The notes beneath the pieces were generated by a model, which searched no databases, was not told where the DNA came from, and worked only from the letters and a program-made list of their open reading frames with translations. This document shows, in pieces, positions 6,994-15,910 of a DNA stretch of 64,000 nucleotides (position 1 is the stretch's first letter; each line of letters starts with the position of its first letter). This DNA is from Rhodospirillaceae bacterium (GTDB lineage Bacteria > Pseudomonadota > Alphaproteobacteria > Rhodospirillales > Casp-alpha2): assembly GCA_018665815.1 (NCBI GenBank), contig JABJBP010000021.1, forward strand, positions 62,001 to 126,000, in the 5' to 3' direction. The translations under genes were made by a program, and so were the position numbers.

Positions 6994-8781
6994 ATGAAGA
7001 AATCCAAAAAAGCCAAGCCGCGCCCAAAGAAGGCGAAACGCCGGGTTAAGAAGCCGACGCTGAAAGTGCGCCCGGCACCGCGCTTGGTGCCCGAAGTCCC
7101 CACACTTCCTTCATATGTCAATGAGAGCCCCGACACGCCAGCGCAACCGCTCGCCCAAGCCGGCGCGGCGCTCAGGCGCAGCGACCCGCACGCGGCGTTT
7201 GATCTTTGCCGCGAAGCGCTGGGTACCGACCCGCAAAACGTTGATGCCTTGAGCCTTGCGGGCGTCGCCGCATTTCAGGTCGGGCTTATCGACGACGCGC
7301 TCAACCTGTTGCGCTCCGCCGTGTCCTTCGCGCCCAAACACGCCGAAGCGCAAACCAATCTTGGCAACGTGCTGGCGCATGCGGGTGAATTGCAAGAGGC
7401 CGAAGCCGCCTACCGCGCCGCCATGGCGGCCGATCCCAATTATGCAGAAGCGGCTTTCAACTTGGGCCGGTTGTTGGAGTTGGCCGGCGACGCCAGCGGC
7501 GCGGCGGCGGCCTACGCACAAGCCTTGGATTCAAACCCCGCCCACGATCTCGCCCAACAGGGCCTCGGCAATGCGCAAAAAACGCTCGGCCAACTGGCGG
7601 CGGCGTCGGACACCTATCAGGCGTTGCTCGCCCGCACGCCGAAATCACCGGAGGCGCGAACCAATCTAGCCGCCGTGCTGCAAGAGCTGGGTGATTTCGA
7701 GGCGGCGGCGGATGAATGCCGAAAGGCGCTGACTGACGCGCCGGACCTCGCTGAGGCCCGCTACAACCTCGGCATCGCGCTCCAGGAACAAGGCCGGTTC
7801 GAAGACGCCATCGACGCCTACGAAACCGTCCTCGCCGCCCAGCCCGACAATGCCGCCGCATCGCTCAACATTGCCTACGGGCTGCAGCAGATGGACAAAT
7901 TGGATGAAGCCGCCCAGGCCCTGGATCGCACCATCCAACTCGACCCCGATTTCGCCAAGGCCCACGTCAACCTGGCCGACTTGCACCTACAACGCGGGGA
8001 TGCGGCCGAGGCCGTCGCCGTCTGCGATGAATTTCTCGCCAGCCATACCGCCAACACCGACCTGATGGCCTTCAAGGCCATCGCCTTACTCGATGCCGGT
8101 GAGCCTGAGGCCGCCGCTGCGCTGATCAATTTCGAACGCTTCGTCAAATACAGCCTGATCACCCCGCCGGACGGATTCGCCACCATGGTGGACTTCAACA
8201 CAGCCTTGTCCGACCACGTGAAAACCCACCCGTCACTGAGCTTCGCGCCGCAAAGCCACGCGACCCGCGAAGCGCGGCATTCGGGCGAATTGCTATCAGA
8301 ACCACCGGAATCCAGAGAGAGTCCCATAGCGGCGCTCGAAATCGCCATCCGCGATCAGGTTGATGCCTACCGGACCACCTTCGGCGCCCATCCTGACCAT
8401 CCCTTCGCCGCCCACGCGCCGGGCGCATTGGACCTCAGCATCTGGGGCGTCGTCATGCAGGCCGCCGGCCATCAAATCCCGCACATCCATCCCGCCGCCT
8501 GGCTCAGCGGGGTGTATTACCCGAAGGTGCCGGACGTTGTGGCCGCCCAGGCTGCCCAGACCGCCGAGCACGCCGGATGGATAGAATTCGGCCGCCCGCC
8601 GGATCATTTCCACAATCAAACCCAACCGGACGTCCGCGCCATCCAACCCGCCGAAGGCCTGATGGTGCTGTTCCCGTCCTACGTCTATCATCACACCGTG
8701 CCGTTCGAGACCGGCGGCACGCGGATATCCATTGCCTTTGATTTGATCGCGAGAAGACAGGCCAAAAAACAGGAATGTTGA
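6994..8781 (+). CDS. TPR-repeat protein with C-terminal 2OG-Fe(II) oxygenase domain
   Basis: 595 residues in three parts. Residues 1-30 are Lys/Arg/Pro-rich. About 50-370 hold nine or so tetratricopeptide repeats (EAQTNLGNVLAHAGELQEAE, EARYNLGIALQEQGRFEDAI and others). About 400-590 match the putative 2OG-Fe(II) oxygenase family found C-terminal to TPRs: WGVVMQAAGHQIPHIHPAAW, SGVYYPKVPDVV and FPSYVYHHTVPFETGGTRIS, with likely iron-binding His residues and the C-terminal Arg for oxoglutarate. Probably a protein or glycan hydroxylase whose substrate is selected by the TPRs; the target is unknown. The next gene starts 1 nt after the stop, so the two are coupled. Confidence 0.85.
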   Translation: MKKSKKAKPRPKKAKRRVKKPTLKVRPAPRLVPEVPTLPSYVNESPDTPAQPLAQAGAALRRSDPHAAFDLCREALGTDPQNVDALSLAGVAAFQVGLIDDALNLLRSAVSFAPKHAEAQTNLGNVLAHAGELQEAEAAYRAAMAADPNYAEAAFNLGRLLELAGDASGAAAAYAQALDSNPAHDLAQQGLGNAQKTLGQLAAASDTYQALLARTPKSPEARTNLAAVLQELGDFEAAADECRKALTDAPDLAEARYNLGIALQEQGRFEDAIDAYETVLAAQPDNAAASLNIAYGLQQMDKLDEAAQALDRTIQLDPDFAKAHVNLADLHLQRGDAAEAVAVCDEFLASHTANTDLMAFKAIALLDAGEPEAAAALINFERFVKYSLITPPDGFATMVDFNTALSDHVKTHPSLSFAPQSHATREARHSGELLSEPPESRESPIAALEIAIRDQVDAYRTTFGAHPDHPFAAHAPGALDLSIWGVVMQAAGHQIPHIHPAAWLSGVYYPKVPDVVAAQAAQTAEHAGWIEFGRPPDHFHNQTQPDVRAIQPAEGLMVLFPSYVYHHTVPFETGGTRISIAFDLIARRQAKKQEC

Positions 8782-8782
8782 G

Positions 8783-9610
8783 ATGCAGATAACCCCTCTT
8801 TCCGGCGCCTTGGGCGCCGAGATCACCGGCGTCGATCTGGCGAACTTGGATGCCGCCACCGGGGCCGCCATCAAGGACGCCTTTCACGAACACTTGGTTC
8901 TGGTGTTCCCGGACCAGGACGTGCCACCGGCAGCCCAGGTTTCCTTCACCGAGTTGTTCGGCCCGGTCGAGCCGCATCCCTTGAAGACCCGCGCCACGGT
9001 CGACGGCTTCCCGCACGTGTTGATCATCGAAAACAAACCCGGCAAGCCCGGCGCGCCGAACGATTACTGGCATTCCGACATTTCCCACGCCGAAATGCCG
9101 CCCGCCGTCTCGGTTCTGCATGCATTGAAAATTCCGGGCGACGGGCGCGGCGACACGATGTTCTGCAACATGGTCAAAGCCTTCGATGGTCTTTCGGAAA
9201 CACTCCGCGATACACTGACAGGCATGCGCGCCCTGCACAGCGGCCAGGCCACCTATAAGCGCAGCCTCGGCCACTCAGACGCGCGACGCATCAACCCCGA
9301 CGAAGTGAAACCGCCGCGCGCCCACCCGGTTGTCCGCACCCACCCCGAAACCGGCCGCGCTGCGCTGTTCGTCAATCCGCATTTCACCATCAGCTTGGAA
9401 GACATGACCGCGGAAGAAAGCAAACCGGTGCTCGATGTCTTGTACGCCGCGGCAACCAAGCACGAAAACATCTACCGCCATAAGTGGCGCGTCGGCGACG
9501 TCCTCATGTGGGACAACCGCGCGGCCATGCATTACGCGTGTTACGATTACGACGACACCATGCCGAGGAAGCTGCACCGGACGACGGCGGGCGGGGATGT
9601 GCCGGTCTAG
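8783..9610 (+). CDS. TauD/TfdA-family 2-oxoglutarate dioxygenase
   Basis: 275 residues; non-haem iron, 2-oxoglutarate-dependent hydroxylase fold. N-terminal ITPLSGALGAEITGVDLANL is the typical family opening. The iron triad is in WHSDISHAEMPP (HxD) and the later HKWRVGDVLMWDNRAAMHYA region. The C-terminal Arg near PRKLHRTT probably binds oxoglutarate. The family acts on taurine, phenoxyacetates, sulfate esters and other small acids; no neighbour here fixes the substrate. Starts 1 nt after the TPR/2OG-oxygenase stop, so two different oxoglutarate oxygenases are translated as a pair. Confidence 0.9.
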   Translation: MQITPLSGALGAEITGVDLANLDAATGAAIKDAFHEHLVLVFPDQDVPPAAQVSFTELFGPVEPHPLKTRATVDGFPHVLIIENKPGKPGAPNDYWHSDISHAEMPPAVSVLHALKIPGDGRGDTMFCNMVKAFDGLSETLRDTLTGMRALHSGQATYKRSLGHSDARRINPDEVKPPRAHPVVRTHPETGRAALFVNPHFTISLEDMTAEESKPVLDVLYAAATKHENIYRHKWRVGDVLMWDNRAAMHYACYDYDDTMPRKLHRTTAGGDVPV

Positions 9611-9709
9611 CGCTGAGATCTGCTGGCCTTCCAACGCAACTTGAACTCATGATAGGAGTCTCGGATTGACCCTAAGTAGACGGCAATCTGTGGGTTTAAC
9701 ACTCGATTA

Positions 9710-10528
9710 TCAGGACTGGTCAGTCTCGGCCTGATCGTATTGAACAGCGAGAAGCTCCGGCCAGATGGTGATCGTCGCTTCCCCACGCTTCAAGCTAAAG
9801 CGGAATGCCCACTTGCGAAAATAACCACCCGCAGGTGCGAACTTTTCGGGTTCGCGCGCGAAAGTTTCTGTGAATCGACCGTTTCGTTTGATTTGTGCAA
9901 TTTCGGACCATGGAACGAAGATTCCAAGAGGCGTTCGTGGGTGAATCGTCATGCCATCGCGATCAATGATAAGTCCTGGGGCATCACTCAAGAGTTTTTG
10001 TCGCATTGCCAATGCGGCCGCCCCACCAATTCCAATTAATACGAACCCGCAGACTAATGAGACAATTAACTTCAACGGATCGTGCATTTCTCGGCCCGCG
10101 TTGATGAGAAGCCAAATGCCAAAAAGAAAGGTTGCCCCAAACAATACTGCATACCTCATCAAATTTGTTTTGCTGTACGGAAAGGTGAGCACCTCGTCAT
10201 CCATGCCATCTGGTTGAAAAATACTTACATCGAATTTTTTAGATGAATTTTGTTCGCGCCAGCGTACGGCTGAATTCACAACCCAAATGACGAATCCTGG
10301 GCATGCCCAGAAGAGAAAATATGACCACCAATCACTTGGCTCATCGCCGTCATATTTCTCTGCGCTAATTCCAACTAACATCAAGGAAGTGGCAAACAGA
10401 AACCAAAAGGCTGCGAAGGCAGACACAATTTCGCGATAAGGCAATTTGAGCAGATTGAACATGGAAGCAGGTGCCATGGCATTCGCACCGGTCCACGCAT
10501 CCTTGAGAAATTGCCGTAAGATGATCAT
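9710..10528 (-). CDS. Membrane protein of unknown function, STM3941-like C-terminus
   Basis: 272 residues. Hydrophobic segments lie near 35-55 (AAFWFLFATSLMLVGI), 68-88 (WWSYFLFWACPGFVIWVV), 125-145 and 153-172. The C-terminal soluble part (DAPGLIIDRDGMTIHPRTPLGIFVPWSEIAQIK) resembles the pleckstrin-like end of STM3941-type membrane proteins, which have no assigned role. Base composition is clearly more AT-rich than its neighbours, hinting at separate acquisition. It is isolated: convergent to the dioxygenase, with a repeat element upstream. Confidence 0.7.
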   Translation of the reverse strand: MIILRQFLKDAWTGANAMAPASMFNLLKLPYREIVSAFAAFWFLFATSLMLVGISAEKYDGDEPSDWWSYFLFWACPGFVIWVVNSAVRWREQNSSKKFDVSIFQPDGMDDEVLTFPYSKTNLMRYAVLFGATFLFGIWLLINAGREMHDPLKLIVSLVCGFVLIGIGGAAALAMRQKLLSDAPGLIIDRDGMTIHPRTPLGIFVPWSEIAQIKRNGRFTETFAREPEKFAPAGGYFRKWAFRFSLKRGEATITIWPELLAVQYDQAETDQS

Positions 10529-10688
10529 CGAGAGTCGGGTCCGATCTTTGTCAGAAAATCAAATGACTATAGGTCGACAAGATTTAGTGAATGATAAACG
10601 ATAATTGCCTTGATTGCTGGTAAGGCTCAAGGTGAGCCGCTCGAGATTTGTTTCGCCGTATTCTTACATGTGTCTCACTTCCCTCTTA

Positions 10689-10785
10689 GTCATCACCGGG
10701 CTTGACCCGGTGATCCACGACTTTTTCTCTCTCGGTTTCGCGCGCGCCGGAAGTCGTGGATACGCGGATCAAGTCCGCGCATGAC
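10689..10785. repeat. REP-like palindromic element with two hairpin arms
   Basis: Two 35-nt arms, 10689-10723 and 10751-10785, are inverted copies (27 of 35 positions pair). Each arm also folds on itself: ATCACCGGG with CCCGGTGAT in the left, GCGGA with TCCGC in the right. The differences between arms preserve pairing within each arm, as expected of a structure-conserved intergenic repeat. It sits between convergent or isolated genes with no coding capacity. Confidence 0.75.
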
Positions 10786-10821
10786 GGGGTTGCGTGGGGT
10801 CACGATGGGAACTGATACTCT

Positions 10822-11229
10822 TCACCCCTTCGGATAAATCACCAACTGGGTCTGCGTCACCAGCGCCGCCAGTTTGCCGGTTTCGGTCTCGATGCGGGTT
10901 TGCCAGATTTGGGTGGTACGACCTTTGTGGATAGGGGTCGCGATGCCGGTCATGATCGTGTTTACCGGTACGGCGGCGAGGAAGTTAGTTTTGCTTTCGA
11001 TGGTTGTCGTCGCCAGGCCTTCATCCAAGTCGACCATGGTGCCCGTGGCGCCCAAGGTGTCGGCAAAAGACATGATCAAGCCGCCGTGGGCGGTCTCGTG
11101 ACGGGTGCAGAGGTCGGGCCGCACCTCCAATTCCGCGACGACGCGATCAGGGTCCGCATGAGTGAACCGGATTCCCAGCGTCTTGCCGTAGGGCAGCGGA
11201 TTGGCATTCAGTTCGTCGGCCTTGGTCAT
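10822..11229 (-). CDS. Hotdog-fold thioesterase (PaaI/YbgC-type)
   Basis: 135 residues; acyl-CoA thioesterase fold, cytoplasmic. The motif TRHETAHGGLIMSFADTLGA contains the HGG turn and the conserved acidic residue of the PaaI-like active site; later strands read ESKTNFLAAVPVNTIMTGIA and GRTTQIWQTRIETETGKL. The ATG at 11229 is preceded by CGGAGACGAGCTG and is chosen over the longer frame whose first 39 residues run into the promoter of the divergent amidase. Substrate unknown. Confidence 0.85.
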   Translation of the reverse strand: MTKADELNANPLPYGKTLGIRFTHADPDRVVAELEVRPDLCTRHETAHGGLIMSFADTLGATGTMVDLDEGLATTTIESKTNFLAAVPVNTIMTGIATPIHKGRTTQIWQTRIETETGKLAALVTQTQLVIYPKG

Positions 11230-11312
11230 CAGCTCGTCTCCGTTTTTCACCACATTGCCGCGCGTGTTCGAAGCTGCCAGGATACGCCGCTGTAGATTGA
11301 GGAGACAAGCCG

Positions 11313-12716
11313 ATGCCCATGGACCCCAACACTTATAACCCCGCAACCTTTAAGGGGCTGACTTTTCACGACAGGCTGGCGGCGTTCGAGGACGGCTCGG
11401 ACAGCCCGCGCGACTATATGGAGCGCTGCCTGGAAACCGTGGCCGCCGAGGAGCCTGTGGTTCAGGCTTTTGCGTTTTTGGATAAAGGCCTGGCGCGGAC
11501 GGCGGCGGATGAAAGCACGGCGCGTTGGAAGGCCGGCAAACCCTTGTCGGCGATTGACGGCATGCCCGTGGGCATCAAGGATTTGCTGGAAACCAAGGAC
11601 ATGCCGACGCAGATGAACTGCACGGCGTACGAAGGCAATTTTCCGAAGAACGACAATTCCCTGGTCTGGGCACTGCGCCAGGCCGGTGCGGTGATTTTCG
11701 GCAAGACGGTGACGGCGGAATTGGGCGGCAGTCATCCGGGGCCGACGACCAACCCGTTTGATGCGACCCGCACGCCCGGCGGCTCATCCTCGGGCTCCGC
11801 GGCGGCGGTCGGGGCATCGATGATGCCCGCCGCCATCGGCACCCAGGTCGGCGGCTCAATCATTCGCCCGGCGGCCTATTGCGGCAACGTGGCGTTGAAA
11901 CCGAGCCAGGGCGGCCTGCACCGGGGCGAACGCCAAACCACGTCCATGAGCACCCACGGGCCACACGCAAATTCAATCGAGGACATGTGGCAAGTCGCCA
12001 TTGAGATCGCGTCCCGGTCGGGTGGTGATCCAGGCTGCAACGGGCTGATGGGGCCGATGAGCACCCCGGCGGCGGTCAAGCCGGAACGCTTGGTGGTCTT
12101 GGAAACCGAAGGCTGGGCGAAGACGGACGACGCGTCGAAGACGGCCTTCGCGGCACTCATGGAAAACTTGGAACGCGCTGGGATCACACTAATTCGACGT
12201 GCCGATAGTGCCACCGTGGAAAGCCTGGAGAGTTCGATCAGCGATGCCACCCACGTCTGCGGCGTGATCACGGCCTGGGAAAATCGCTGGGGGCACCGCA
12301 ATTTGCTGAACCAACATCCGGACGGTACCAGTCAACGGATCAAAAATACCCTGGCCGGTGCCGAGGCGATGACGCCTGATGACTATCGTGATCTGGTACT
12401 TCGGCGCGAACATGCGCGGGTTAATCACACAGCCCTGGCATCCCTGGCCGACGCCGCCATCACCTTTGCCTGCCCCGGCCCGGCGACGCCGTGGTCCGGT
12501 GACAAGCCCGGCGAGCCCCTGGCGGCGCGCCCGACCGGCGACGCGGTCTATAACTACCCAAGTTCCATGCTGGGCGCGCCGGTGGTCACGATTCCGATGA
12601 TGGGCGTGGACGGCCTGCCGGTGGGGTTACAGGTTATTGGCCAGCGCGAGCAAGACGCCGGGATGTGCGCCATCGCGCGCTGGATATTGGCGAACGTCGC
12701 GCCGACGACAGCTTGA
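11313..12716 (+). CDS. Amidase signature family hydrolase
   Basis: 467 residues. Hydrolyses amides using the Ser-cisSer-Lys triad. Visible: GMPVGIKDLLETKDMPT (catalytic Lys), the glycine/serine-rich signature TPGGSSSGSAAAVGA (cis-Ser) and TQVGGSIIRPAAYCG (nucleophile Ser). Shine-Dalgarno GAGGAGACAAGCCG precedes ATG. Length and motifs fit free-standing amidases rather than GatA, which would have partner genes gatB and gatC nearby. Divergent from the thioesterase. Confidence 0.92.
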   Translation: MPMDPNTYNPATFKGLTFHDRLAAFEDGSDSPRDYMERCLETVAAEEPVVQAFAFLDKGLARTAADESTARWKAGKPLSAIDGMPVGIKDLLETKDMPTQMNCTAYEGNFPKNDNSLVWALRQAGAVIFGKTVTAELGGSHPGPTTNPFDATRTPGGSSSGSAAAVGASMMPAAIGTQVGGSIIRPAAYCGNVALKPSQGGLHRGERQTTSMSTHGPHANSIEDMWQVAIEIASRSGGDPGCNGLMGPMSTPAAVKPERLVVLETEGWAKTDDASKTAFAALMENLERAGITLIRRADSATVESLESSISDATHVCGVITAWENRWGHRNLLNQHPDGTSQRIKNTLAGAEAMTPDDYRDLVLRREHARVNHTALASLADAAITFACPGPATPWSGDKPGEPLAARPTGDAVYNYPSSMLGAPVVTIPMMGVDGLPVGLQVIGQREQDAGMCAIARWILANVAPTTA

Positions 12717-12718
12717 CG

Positions 12719-13348
12719 TTAACCGGCTGCGGCAACTTCCTGGAGTTCGGGCCGGGTCGCCTGAAATGACGGGCGGGCCTCCATGGCGGCGGAAAAAGCA
12801 ACCAGCCGGGGATAGGCGTCGCGCCAAGCGAAATCCGGCATTCTGAGATCGAGATAGGCGAGTACGCAGGCCGCCGCCACGTCGGCGATGCTCATACTGT
12901 CACCAACGAACCATTTCGCGTCGGGCAGCATTTGATCCAACACCTTGACCCCGGCTTCCGCCTTGCCACGCTGGCGCGCCACCCATTCGAGGCTTCTGAG
13001 CGCTTCGGAGCGACCCGCTTCAACCACCGTCAGGACAACCGCGTCGCAGATGCCGTCGGCCACGGCCTCGACGCGCTTCGCTGCGACCCGGGCCACCGGA
13101 TCGGCTGGAATCAACGCCGGCGGGCGGTCCAGGGTCTCTAAGTATTCGATGATGACGCGGCTGTCGAAATAACTCTCGCCGTCGTCGGTGATCAGCACCG
13201 GCACCTTGCCCAAGGGATTGAAATCCACCGTCTGCGTATCGGTTTTCCAGGGATTGTCCATGAGTTCTTCGAAGGCGATGGCTTTTTCAATGAGCGCGAT
13301 GCGGGCCTTGCGGGCGTAGGGGCTGGGCTTGGCGATAATCAGTTTCAT
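12719..13348 (-). CDS. Glutathione S-transferase family protein
   Basis: 209 residues with an N-terminal thioredoxin-like domain (MKLIIAKPSPYARKARIALIEK, where SPYARKAR is the glutathione-site turn; GKVPVLITDDG with the cis-Pro; YFDSRVIIEYLE) and a C-terminal helical domain (SIADVAAACVLAYLDLRMPD). Resembles YfcG/YibF-like bacterial GSTs. Role unknown. Ends 2 nt from the amidase stop (convergent) and starts divergently from the phosphonoacetate hydrolase. Confidence 0.9.
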   Translation of the reverse strand: MKLIIAKPSPYARKARIALIEKAIAFEELMDNPWKTDTQTVDFNPLGKVPVLITDDGESYFDSRVIIEYLETLDRPPALIPADPVARVAAKRVEAVADGICDAVVLTVVEAGRSEALRSLEWVARQRGKAEAGVKVLDQMLPDAKWFVGDSMSIADVAAACVLAYLDLRMPDFAWRDAYPRLVAFSAAMEARPSFQATRPELQEVAAAG

Positions 13349-13452
13349 GGGCGTGACTATATCATCCGCCGACGCCCTGTGGATTCTTCAATTCATCGGC
13401 AATTTCAATGGTGACCCCAGGATTTTACTATTTTTCGCAGGCCCACGGGAAT

Positions 13453-13472
13453 GATAGGTTGCGGCTCCTATC
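13453..13472. promoter_or_regulatory. Inverted repeat upstream of phnA, possible operator
   Basis: GATAGG at 13453-13458 and CCTATC at 13467-13472 form a perfect 6-bp inverted repeat with an 8-nt spacer, 40 nt before the phnA start codon in the GST/phnA divergent region. Position suits a regulator site; nothing identifies the regulator. Confidence 0.3.
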
Positions 13473-13512
13473 GACAATAATTTGTGCACGATGAACGTGG
13501 GAGATTTGGGTT

Positions 13513-14766
13513 ATGGCTGTCGACAACATTGAACTGAATGGGATCACCTACGCGTGGCCGAAGAAACCGGTGGCGGTTGTCTGTATTGACGGCGGTGACC
13601 CGCTCTACATGGATCATGGGTTCTCGGGCGGCATTATCCCAACGATGACGCGGTTCCGCGACGAAGGCTTCTATGCCGTGGCCAGAGGCTCCATGCCAAG
13701 CTTCACGTGCCCCAACAACATGTCCATCGTGACCGGCACCGAACCCAACCAGCACGGTATTTCCGGCAATTTTTATCTCGATCGCAAGACCGGCGAGCCC
13801 GTCGTCATGACTGAACCTGGCCTGTTGCGCTCGCGTTCCGTGATGGCCGAGTTTTCACGCCATGGCGCCAAGGTCGCTTCGGTGACAGCCAAAGACAAGC
13901 TGCGCAAGCAACTGCAGAAAGACATGGACCTGTCGAACGGCTCGGTTAGTTTTTCGGCCCAGTTCGCCGATCAATGCACGGTCGCGGAAAACGGCATCGA
14001 CAATGTCTTGGACTACGTCGGCAAACCGCTGCCCGACATGTATTCGGCCGACCTGTCACTGTTCGTCCTGGACGCCGGCATTCGGCTTTTGGAAGAACGC
14101 CGTCCGGACATCCTCTATCTCTCGCTGACCGACTTCATCCAGCATGCCCACGCGCCGGGCGCGCCGGAGGCCGATGATTTTTACAAGGAACTCGACGCCC
14201 GCTTCCAACGCCTCCAGGAACTGGGCGCCATCGTCGCGCTGACCGCCGATCACGGCATGGCCGACAAGGCCGATGCGGACGGCAACCCCAACGTCATCTG
14301 GTTGCAAGATATCTTGGAAGAAGCCTTCGGTGAAGGTTGCTGCCAGGTGATCTGCCCGATCACCGACGCCTTCGTCGGCCACCACGGGGCCTTAGGCGGG
14401 TTTGTCCGGGTCTATTGCAACGACGGTTTGACAGCCGACCAAGTCCTGGACGCCATCAAGGACGTGCCCGGCATCGGCAAGGCCTGGAACGCGGAAGGCG
14501 TGGTCGAGGAATTGGAACAGCCGCTTGACCGCGAGGGCGACGTCGCCGTGATGGGTGATGCGACGACGGTCATCGGCGCGCGCGCCGTCGACCACGATCT
14601 TTCCGCCCTTAAGGGCAAGCGGTTGCGCACCCACGGCAGCCTGACGGAGGCCGACGTGCCGTTTGTCATCAGCGAGGCCTTGAACGAGGCCTATGCGGCC
14701 AGGGGCGCCAAGGGCGGGCTCCGCAGTCACGAAATTTTTGACTTCGCACTCAACGGCGTCGCGTAA
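13513..14766 (+). CDS. phnA: Phosphonoacetate hydrolase PhnA
   Basis: Hydrolyses phosphonoacetate to acetate and phosphate using a two-zinc alkaline-phosphatase-fold site; cytoplasmic. 417 residues, the usual length. Seen: VVCIDGGDPLYMDHG near residue 22-36 (first metal Asp), SFTCPNNMSIVTGT near 63 with the expected Thr nucleophile, LSLTDFIQHAHAPG (metal Asp and His), ALTADHGM (Asp-His pair) and THGSLTEADVP (last His). These match PhnA rather than general nucleotide pyrophosphatases. Shine-Dalgarno GTGGGAGATTTGGGTT. First gene of an operon with an alcohol and an aldehyde dehydrogenase. Confidence 0.93.
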   Translation: MAVDNIELNGITYAWPKKPVAVVCIDGGDPLYMDHGFSGGIIPTMTRFRDEGFYAVARGSMPSFTCPNNMSIVTGTEPNQHGISGNFYLDRKTGEPVVMTEPGLLRSRSVMAEFSRHGAKVASVTAKDKLRKQLQKDMDLSNGSVSFSAQFADQCTVAENGIDNVLDYVGKPLPDMYSADLSLFVLDAGIRLLEERRPDILYLSLTDFIQHAHAPGAPEADDFYKELDARFQRLQELGAIVALTADHGMADKADADGNPNVIWLQDILEEAFGEGCCQVICPITDAFVGHHGALGGFVRVYCNDGLTADQVLDAIKDVPGIGKAWNAEGVVEELEQPLDREGDVAVMGDATTVIGARAVDHDLSALKGKRLRTHGSLTEADVPFVISEALNEAYAARGAKGGLRSHEIFDFALNGVA

Positions 14767-14779
14767 GAGAAAACTGACC

Positions 14780-15874
14780 ATGAGCAAGACCGGCCGCGCA
14801 GCGGTTTACGACGCACCGAACGAGCCCTTTGTGATCCGCGACTATCCGGTCCGCGATGTCCACGCCGACGAAGTGTTGGTGAAGGTCACCATGTCGACCA
14901 TTTGCCGGTCCGACATTCACTCATACCAAGGTCACCGCCCGAACCCATGTCCGGGCATTCTGGGTCATGAAATCGTCGGCGTTATCGAACAGTTGGGCGC
15001 CGATATGGTGCATGACATGCGCGGCGATAAATTGGCCACCGGCGACCGGGTGACCTGGACGGAATTTTTCCATCACGGTGAATCGTATTACCGCGACGTC
15101 CACGACATGCCGCAGAAATCCGATGGCGTGCGAAAATACGGCCACGACCTAGCGGAAGAGGACCCGCATTTTTTGGGCGGCTTTGCCGAATATTGTTACA
15201 TCCAACCCGGCACCGGTATTCTGAAGCTCCCCGATGCCATCACCGACGAAGAAGCGACACCACTGAACTGCGGCGTGGCGACGATGATTTCGGTGACCGA
15301 AGCCGCCAAAATCGATGTCGGTGACACCGTCGTCGTCCACGGATTGGGATTACTTGGGCTTTACGGCTGCGCCATCGCCAAGGCACGTGGTGCCCGGCGG
15401 GTCATCGGCGTGGACGCCGTTGCCGACCGTCTGGATATCGCAAAAAAATTCGGCGCCGACGCGACCTTCGACGTCAGCGCCATGAGCGAGGATAACCTGG
15501 TCTCAGCCGTGCGCGCCGAATGCCCGCCCGACGGCGCCGATGTGGGCCTCGAGGTCTGCGGGTTCGCCGGTGTCGTACCTGTGGGTGTACGTATGTTGCG
15601 TGTCGGCGGGTGTTTTGTGATCGGCGGTCTGGTCAATCCGGATGCCAATTTTGAGATCGACGGCAATCAGATCCTAAAAAAAATGATTACCCTGAAGGGC
15701 GTGCACAATTATCACCCGCGCCATCTGATCCAGGCTCTGGATTTCGTCATGAGCAATCGCGACCGGTACCCCTTTGGCGATATTGTCGATTCGAAATTTT
15801 CCCTCGATCAATTGGATGAAGCCTTTGCTCGCGCCGCCGACCGCTCCGTGCTGCGCGCCGCCATCGTGCCTTAA
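14780..15874 (+). CDS. Zinc-type alcohol dehydrogenase of the phosphonate-catabolism-associated kind
   Basis: 364 residues, medium-chain dehydrogenase fold with GroES-like N-domain (STICRSDIHSYQGH, GILGHEIVGVIEQLG) and NAD-binding Rossmann motif VVHGLGLLGLYG. The KYGHD...GGFAEYC and NCGVAT segments match the alcohol dehydrogenases recurrent in phosphonate clusters (HpnZ-type). Catalytic zinc Cys and His are present, but the four-cysteine structural-zinc loop is degenerate here (HHGESYYRDVHDMPQKS). Probably interconverts a phosphonate alcohol and phosphonoacetaldehyde (inferred). ATG 14780 lies 13 nt after phnA; the longer frame from 14693 overlaps phnA and is not used. Confidence 0.85.
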   Translation: MSKTGRAAVYDAPNEPFVIRDYPVRDVHADEVLVKVTMSTICRSDIHSYQGHRPNPCPGILGHEIVGVIEQLGADMVHDMRGDKLATGDRVTWTEFFHHGESYYRDVHDMPQKSDGVRKYGHDLAEEDPHFLGGFAEYCYIQPGTGILKLPDAITDEEATPLNCGVATMISVTEAAKIDVGDTVVVHGLGLLGLYGCAIAKARGARRVIGVDAVADRLDIAKKFGADATFDVSAMSEDNLVSAVRAECPPDGADVGLEVCGFAGVVPVGVRMLRVGGCFVIGGLVNPDANFEIDGNQILKKMITLKGVHNYHPRHLIQALDFVMSNRDRYPFGDIVDSKFSLDQLDEAFARAADRSVLRAAIVP

Positions 15875-15910
15875 CGTATAAGGCCCCCCAATTAAGAAGG
15901 AGCCTCGGCC

